The notes under the pieces: generated by a model
Told to the model about the DNA's origin: nothing
Databases searched by the model: none
The model's input: the letters and a program-made list of their open reading frames with translations, nothing else
Made by a program: the position numbers and the translations under genes
DNA from: Fratercula arctica
Lineage: Eukaryota > Chordata > Aves > Charadriiformes > Alcidae
Assembly (NCBI GenBank): GCA_947846985.1
Contig: CANTUZ010000002.1
Location: forward strand, 126,380,889-126,444,888
Length of the DNA stretch: 64,000 nt
Direction of reading: 5' to 3'
Shown here: in pieces, positions 58,870 through 64,000 of the stretch
Layout of the letters: each line of letters begins with the position of its first letter
How positions within the stretch are numbered: position 1 is the first letter of the stretch

Positions 58870-61800
58870 TATACAACTCTGGAGTCGCCTAGTATGTTTT
58901 TTAGTAACATACACTTCCCAGGAAGGCACACGGAACAGATATATTACCCGTAGCTTCATTTTATGCCGTGCTGAGGGAGGAGAAGAGAAAAGGAAAAGAG
59001 GCATGTGTTTTAAACCCATTAAGACATTTTGTGCTGTACCAAGCGAAAATTGTTCTCTAATGATACAATATAACATATCCTAAATTGGATTATAATATAC
59101 AGCCTCCTTAGCAGTATATAGTTAACTATAAGTTGCCTTTCTGGAAGGCACTGTGTGTTTTCACTGCAGCGACATAGTTTAGAATAAAATAAATCATCCA
59201 AGTTGGGGAGAGTGTTTTCATGCAGTCCTATGTCTTCTGAAAGAATAGCTTTGATGCGTGTTTCTGCTGTGCACTCCATCATAGGAGTGTAAATAGCAGT
59301 TCCTTCACCTCTATCTTCCCCCCCCTGACTCTCACCTTGTTGTTTTCTTGAAGCATCTCGTGGGTCAGATGTGAATCTCATAGCTGCAGCCTATTCAACC
59401 TCTTCATTAACATCCCCGTTCCTTGCCATTTACCTTCCTTCTGCACATTTTGTTTAGTTCTTTTGCTTTTGTATCAAATAACAATTCCGTAATTAAAAAT
59501 ACTGTCAGCTCCTAGCCCCATTTTTTTCTGGTTTTCTTGGTCCTTTTTAGAAAACTTAATTGCTGCCTTTTTAACTTCCAGGTTAGAGCAGCAGGGCACA
59601 GGAGTGCGGTTCATCAAAGCCATTGTATTGATGCTGATGCATAAGTTGTGTGGCATGGGATACCACTGAGTAACAAAGGTTCATTATTTCATTTATATTT
59701 GACACATGACCTTGAAAAATGTAAATGTTACATCTATGGCAATTTGAGAGTTCGCCCTGTCATTTAATACACACAGTCCCCTTTATCTTCCTCTTTTTCT
59801 TTTTCTTTTTCCTGTAAATTTTCTGTCCCCAAGGGAAAAAACCCAAACAGATACAAGTTATCTGAATTAAATTACAACTGAAAGATGATACCCCAAAATC
59901 TTATGTTATGAAAATCATATAAGCCAAGAGACAGGTCTGAGGGAAAAGTACTCAAGTTCTGTTAGGAAAAAAACCCCACAGTGAACTAGAATTTTCAAAA
60001 ATGCCTGAGGATGTTGAACACCTTAATTCTTGTCTGTCCACCTGGAGACCTTCTCAAAAGCCTTGATCCAGAGTTATTGTGGATTTCCTTCACTCTGTAC
60101 AGAGATCCCTTGCAGATGTCTATCTGGGAAGCACTGAAATTGTGGTACACAAAATAATTAGTCACTTTTGCATTTTTTGGCCTTAGGCAAATGCTTCAAA
60201 AACAACTCTCCTGTCTCCATCAATATTTGGTGAGTGGATCTGTGTTCAGAAGGGGCTTAGTGGGAAGCGAACATGGTATGTGGCTTTGCATGGATATTTG
60301 AATTAAAATGTTTGGTGGCCTTCTGAAGCTCTTTAGGAGCCATTCTATGAGAAAGCAGTTGTAGTGACAACAGGCAATAAGAGCAATAAACAGATTGTGA
60401 GCCACCCATTGGCTGCAGGATGCTTCCATGAACCATTTGCAGATTCGTGTTTATTGACAAGCAAATCTGCAAAGCTTTGAGTCTTTCAGTGAGCTATTTT
60501 CAAACAAAAGAAGCAGCTAAATATGTCCAACTATTTGGAAGAAATTTAACACTGTTAGTTGCTTAGTTGAGCATAAATTTCAAGTATGAGAATGAATGAC
60601 TGGCTTACACTGGTTTCATTCTGAATTTGCTGCCTTGCTGAGGATCTGTCAGGAAAGCGTAATGTTTTTCCTAAGTGCATCTGAAAGATAGGTAAATCAG
60701 CTTATTCAGAAAACTGTGGGAAGGAGAGTTGTAGCTGAAAAATCAGTTTGTATATTCAACATGATGAGTCATAAAATACCTTTAAATGTCATAAAATACA
60801 AAATATTTTCAAAAAAGCATACAGCGTGTGAACCCAGAGTTGTTTTCTTTTCCAGCCAGAAGACTGAGCAATGAGAGAGGGAAAAGATAAAGAATAATTG
60901 ACAGATTGCTTTGACTGAGGCTTATCCATGTTGTTGTGAAGTGGGCACTGGAAGAAAGAAAAAAAGCAGCAACACTTTGTTCCCCACTCCTTGCAGTATG
61001 TGAACTCTGCCATAAAGGAGCCGTAGCCCTGGCTGTGTACCTTACTGATTTTCTGTCACCACACTCCTCTGTCACCTGCAAATCTTCTTTTCCAGGCTGA
61101 TTCGGACCTGATGTCACACTAGTTAATGCACACATTCACGGGCCTTTCTCTTTTTTACAGGTATTTAGCACCTTAACACCTTAACTGTTACTTCTGCATT
61201 ATATCCATCCTTGGAAAATACTTTGATTCATTTCTACAGACGGCCATAAAGGACTTGATGAAGAGAACGTGCCAAATTAGGGATAAATCTGAAAGGATGG
61301 TAGCCAAAAGTAAAGTAATTATTGTTGACTGAGTCCAAGCAATCTAGCCATCTTACGCATGACCTTGTCGTAAGGAACTAAATGGAACAGGGCTAAGGAA
61401 GTGTGTGTGTGTGTGACTGATTGATTTAATCCTGCCGAACTCTTAATTTTTGAATGGAGTCTGAGAGGTTAGCGAGCAATCCTTTAATTTCATTAGCTGG
61501 GCAATTTGAATGCTGGATAAAGCCAGTTTATTTACTGCTTACATGTGAAACATTTTTGTCTTCAGATACCTGGATATTTTCCTCTCTGACAGCCATACAT
61601 TTTTCATTACGACTCGCTATTTCATGCTGGTCATTACTTCTCTGCCTAAGCTTGGGCTGCAGTGCAATCTCCATGTACAACCCATAGACTGGTTTCATCT
61701 GAAGCTTGACCTTCTGACATTTTCACTGGGTGCTGAGGGAATTTGCAAACTAAGGTTGTTTATATCTGAAGGGATAGTTAATGCCTTTTATTACTGTTTT

Positions 61801-64000
61801 TGTTGGTTTGTTGTTCGCGTTTTTTTGTCCAAAAGCCCTAAACATTTACAATAGCGTGGAATTAAATGTGTATCACTTGCATTTATTATTTATAACATAG
61901 GAATGACCAGAAGTCATATGTTGCATTTTGTTGTTGTTACTGTAGGATCATCTACATAAACATGGGAAATATCCTGAAGGCATTATTAAGATCCAGTCAG
62001 AAAACGATGTTTTGTTCTCTGGCAAATTCTGTTTCATGAGGAAAAAAAGATTTTGGTCAGCAGGCTTTCATTTGTGTAATAAGAGCTAACATCTTATGGA
62101 GGAAATAGGAATTCTTCACATGCAAAAATAGTCAGAACTTAATAACTTGATGTATCCTATGAAGTTTTTATTCAGTGGTTTTCAGGGTTGTGAGGATTCT
62201 TTGTGAACTGTGATCTTCCTATAAAGTAATATGCATGTCTTTTCATGTATTCTTCTGTCTCTTCTCTCTCTCTTTTTCTTCCTCCCCCCCTTTTTTAAAA
62301 AAAAATTATTTTTGGTAGTGGTTCCTTAATATTCTGTTTCAGATTGCCTTTATTTCAGTCTGTATCTACCTCCTACAAGCATTATTACAGCAACTGGCTC
62401 TGTGTCAGATCTATGTCTGTTCTCTGTGACTTAGTTATCCCTGTCTTGTTCGTGTCTTCCCAAAGTTATTGCTCCTGCTTACCCTCACACAGGTACTTTC
62501 CTTCCTACTCGTTTTCAGAGTCCTTCCCATTTCGTAGGCCTGGTTTTGAGCTGGGCCTGTCTACAGTTTCATCTAGTCCAACCTTATAGCTGCATTGTAA
62601 AGGTTTCTTCTGCAGAACATCTTCAAGCTACATCCTTTCTTGTCCCTCACAAATGGTCACAGATCATACTTTCATCCAGACCCTTATGTAGTAACTACTG
62701 CAAAATCTTTTCGCTTCAGTACCAGCAGCTGCCAGCTTGGCCTCCAATGTCCATTTAGAGTCCTGCTGCAAAGGTAATTTTCCTGTCACACCAATTTGCC
62801 CTTCCCACCCCTCTCTCTCCACCCTCCATGGATGATCTATTTTTCATGTTACATATTGGCTTTTTCTTTCAGTTTCACCCTCTCTCATTCACTACCAGCA
62901 TGGTTTAGGAAGAGTGAAGTCTAAAACACCCATGAAGCAATGTCTGGGTGACACCTATGGCTTTGGTCTTGAGGTCCTTTTTAGCCTTTTTGCATGATTT
63001 CATGGCCCTGAGATGTAAAATTCACCTCTGATCTTTCCATGGTGCATCCATCATTTATACAACTCATGTTCATACATCGTTTTGGGTTTTGCCGTGTTGT
63101 CCCTTACCTTGGAGGGAACTCTGACTTCTGGAAACATTCCTTTTCCACTTAACCTGCTCCGAGCTGTGAGGCATAAAGCCCAACTAGTGCCCACAATGAG
63201 CAATGCCACCGAGACCATCCCCTACCACACCACGCTGCCTCCACTCACCTGCCGCGTCAGCAGCCTGCCTACAACTGCTGCTGTTGCACAGAGGCTGGGA
63301 GGCCCTCAAGGATGAGAGTTTTTTCCCTGTGTCCCCAAAGTCCCATGGGGATCTCCTCTGTGATTTGGAGTCCTAGATGCTGCTGTAAAACAAGCAGTGC
63401 CGAGCGCCAAGGAGCTGCCACCACTCTGGTGGCATTTAAAGGATGGATTGTCCCCCTTGGCATAATACCCTTAGGCAAAGTATGCGAATTTCTGCTTGCC
63501 TAGCTCTTCTTGACCAGCTATTGACACCTCTATGTTTGGAGTTCCCCCATTGAAGATATTTTTTTCTCTTCACACATGAAGGTAGCACAAACCCTTGTGC
63601 AGACTTCAAAGGAGAGCAAAGAAGAATACCTCAAAGCCCTTTTTCAGTAGGGGGAACCCCCACACATACCTTTGCAAATACGTGGTGTGTTTTCTGAAAA
63701 TATAGCTAAAAAAAAAAAAAAAAAGGCAAAAAAAGCCCTGGATCAAAGTGGAGACCCCACTGTTTGTAGTACATAATGCTTTGCTGTGGTTAAACATGTA
63801 AAGTCCAGTGAGCTGGCAAGCTGATTTCCATGGGGCGTGGGGAGACAGCACATGACATGTTCATCCTCACCCAACGACAACCCCGAGCTGAAATGTGCTA
63901 TGAAGTAAAACCCGGGGCAGCCTTCCTGCCCAAGGACACTTCAATTGCAGAGGGAACACTTCAGTTCCTTTTCTTGGAAGCTTTTGTGCTGCTCTGTCAG
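58870..64000. other. Unannotated DNA right of the transposon
   Basis: About 5.1 kb with no exon, RNA gene or interspersed repeat recognised. A (GT)7 run is at 61401-61415, T/C-rich stretches near 59790-59812 and 62255-62310, and an A run near 63709-63724. The block near 63140-63470 is slightly GC-richer with overlapping short frames on both strands; I recognise none of them. Confidence 0.5.

Noticed and set aside
62540..62600. 'catctagtccaacc' resembling the CR1 3' end
   Set aside because: The similarity is only about 14 bases, with no neighbouring CR1 sequence on either side.
1..64000. tRNA, rRNA, snRNA, CRISPR arrays and mitochondrial inserts
   Set aside because: Reading for their characteristic internal motifs on both strands gave none.

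Overview
This window reads as non-coding DNA from a bird genome. The evidence is several CR1 LINE fragments with the typical avian 3' end (an ATTCTATGA-type terminus and the 'catctagtccaac' tail read on the opposite strand), two solo LTRs of kinds I associate with birds other than the chicken lineage, AT-rich composition, many mononucleotide runs, and no bacterial-style gene layout. I found no convincing exon of a host protein-coding gene, no tRNA, no rRNA and no CRISPR array. Most likely it is intergenic or deep intronic sequence. Everything with coding ancestry in it is a dead mobile element.

Layout. 1-7.06 kb is unannotated AT-rich DNA with a possible ancient LINE tail at 5.3 kb and a GC-richer patch at 6.6-7.0 kb. 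A reverse-strand CR1 lies at 7.09-7.70 kb, a reverse-strand solo LTR of about 1 kb at 14.53-15.53 kb, and a second reverse-strand CR1 at 15.94-16.44 kb. A consensus CTCF-type site (21.68 kb) and a 34-bp perfect A/T palindrome (22.08 kb) precede a second, 518-bp reverse-strand solo LTR (23.26-23.78 kb). A forward CR1 with a broken reverse transcriptase ends at 33.54 kb. A CpG-dense, Z-DNA-prone patch lies at 36.23-36.42 kb, followed by a much older CR1-like LINE fossil (about 37.6-39.05 kb). From 39 to 56.8 kb only small repeats and palindromes are visible.

The most notable feature is at 56,794-58,869. A 2.08-kb unit is bounded by terminal inverted repeats of about 115 bp, roughly three-quarters identical to each other, and filled with a decayed integrase gene of the kind found in the vertebrate genes KRBA2 and SCAND3/ZBED9. 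Integrase plus long TIRs and no LTR points to a Ginger/GIN-type cut-and-paste DNA transposon. The gene keeps a canonical GT-AG intron, but it is broken across several reading frames and has lost its catalytic glutamate. The TIRs carry a nested series of AGTCATTT/AAATGACT palindromes. I know of no description of this copy, but I could not search any database.

There is no functional gene network to describe. The elements appear to be independent insertions of different ages: the 37-39 kb LINE fossil looks oldest, and the CR1 copies and solo LTRs younger.
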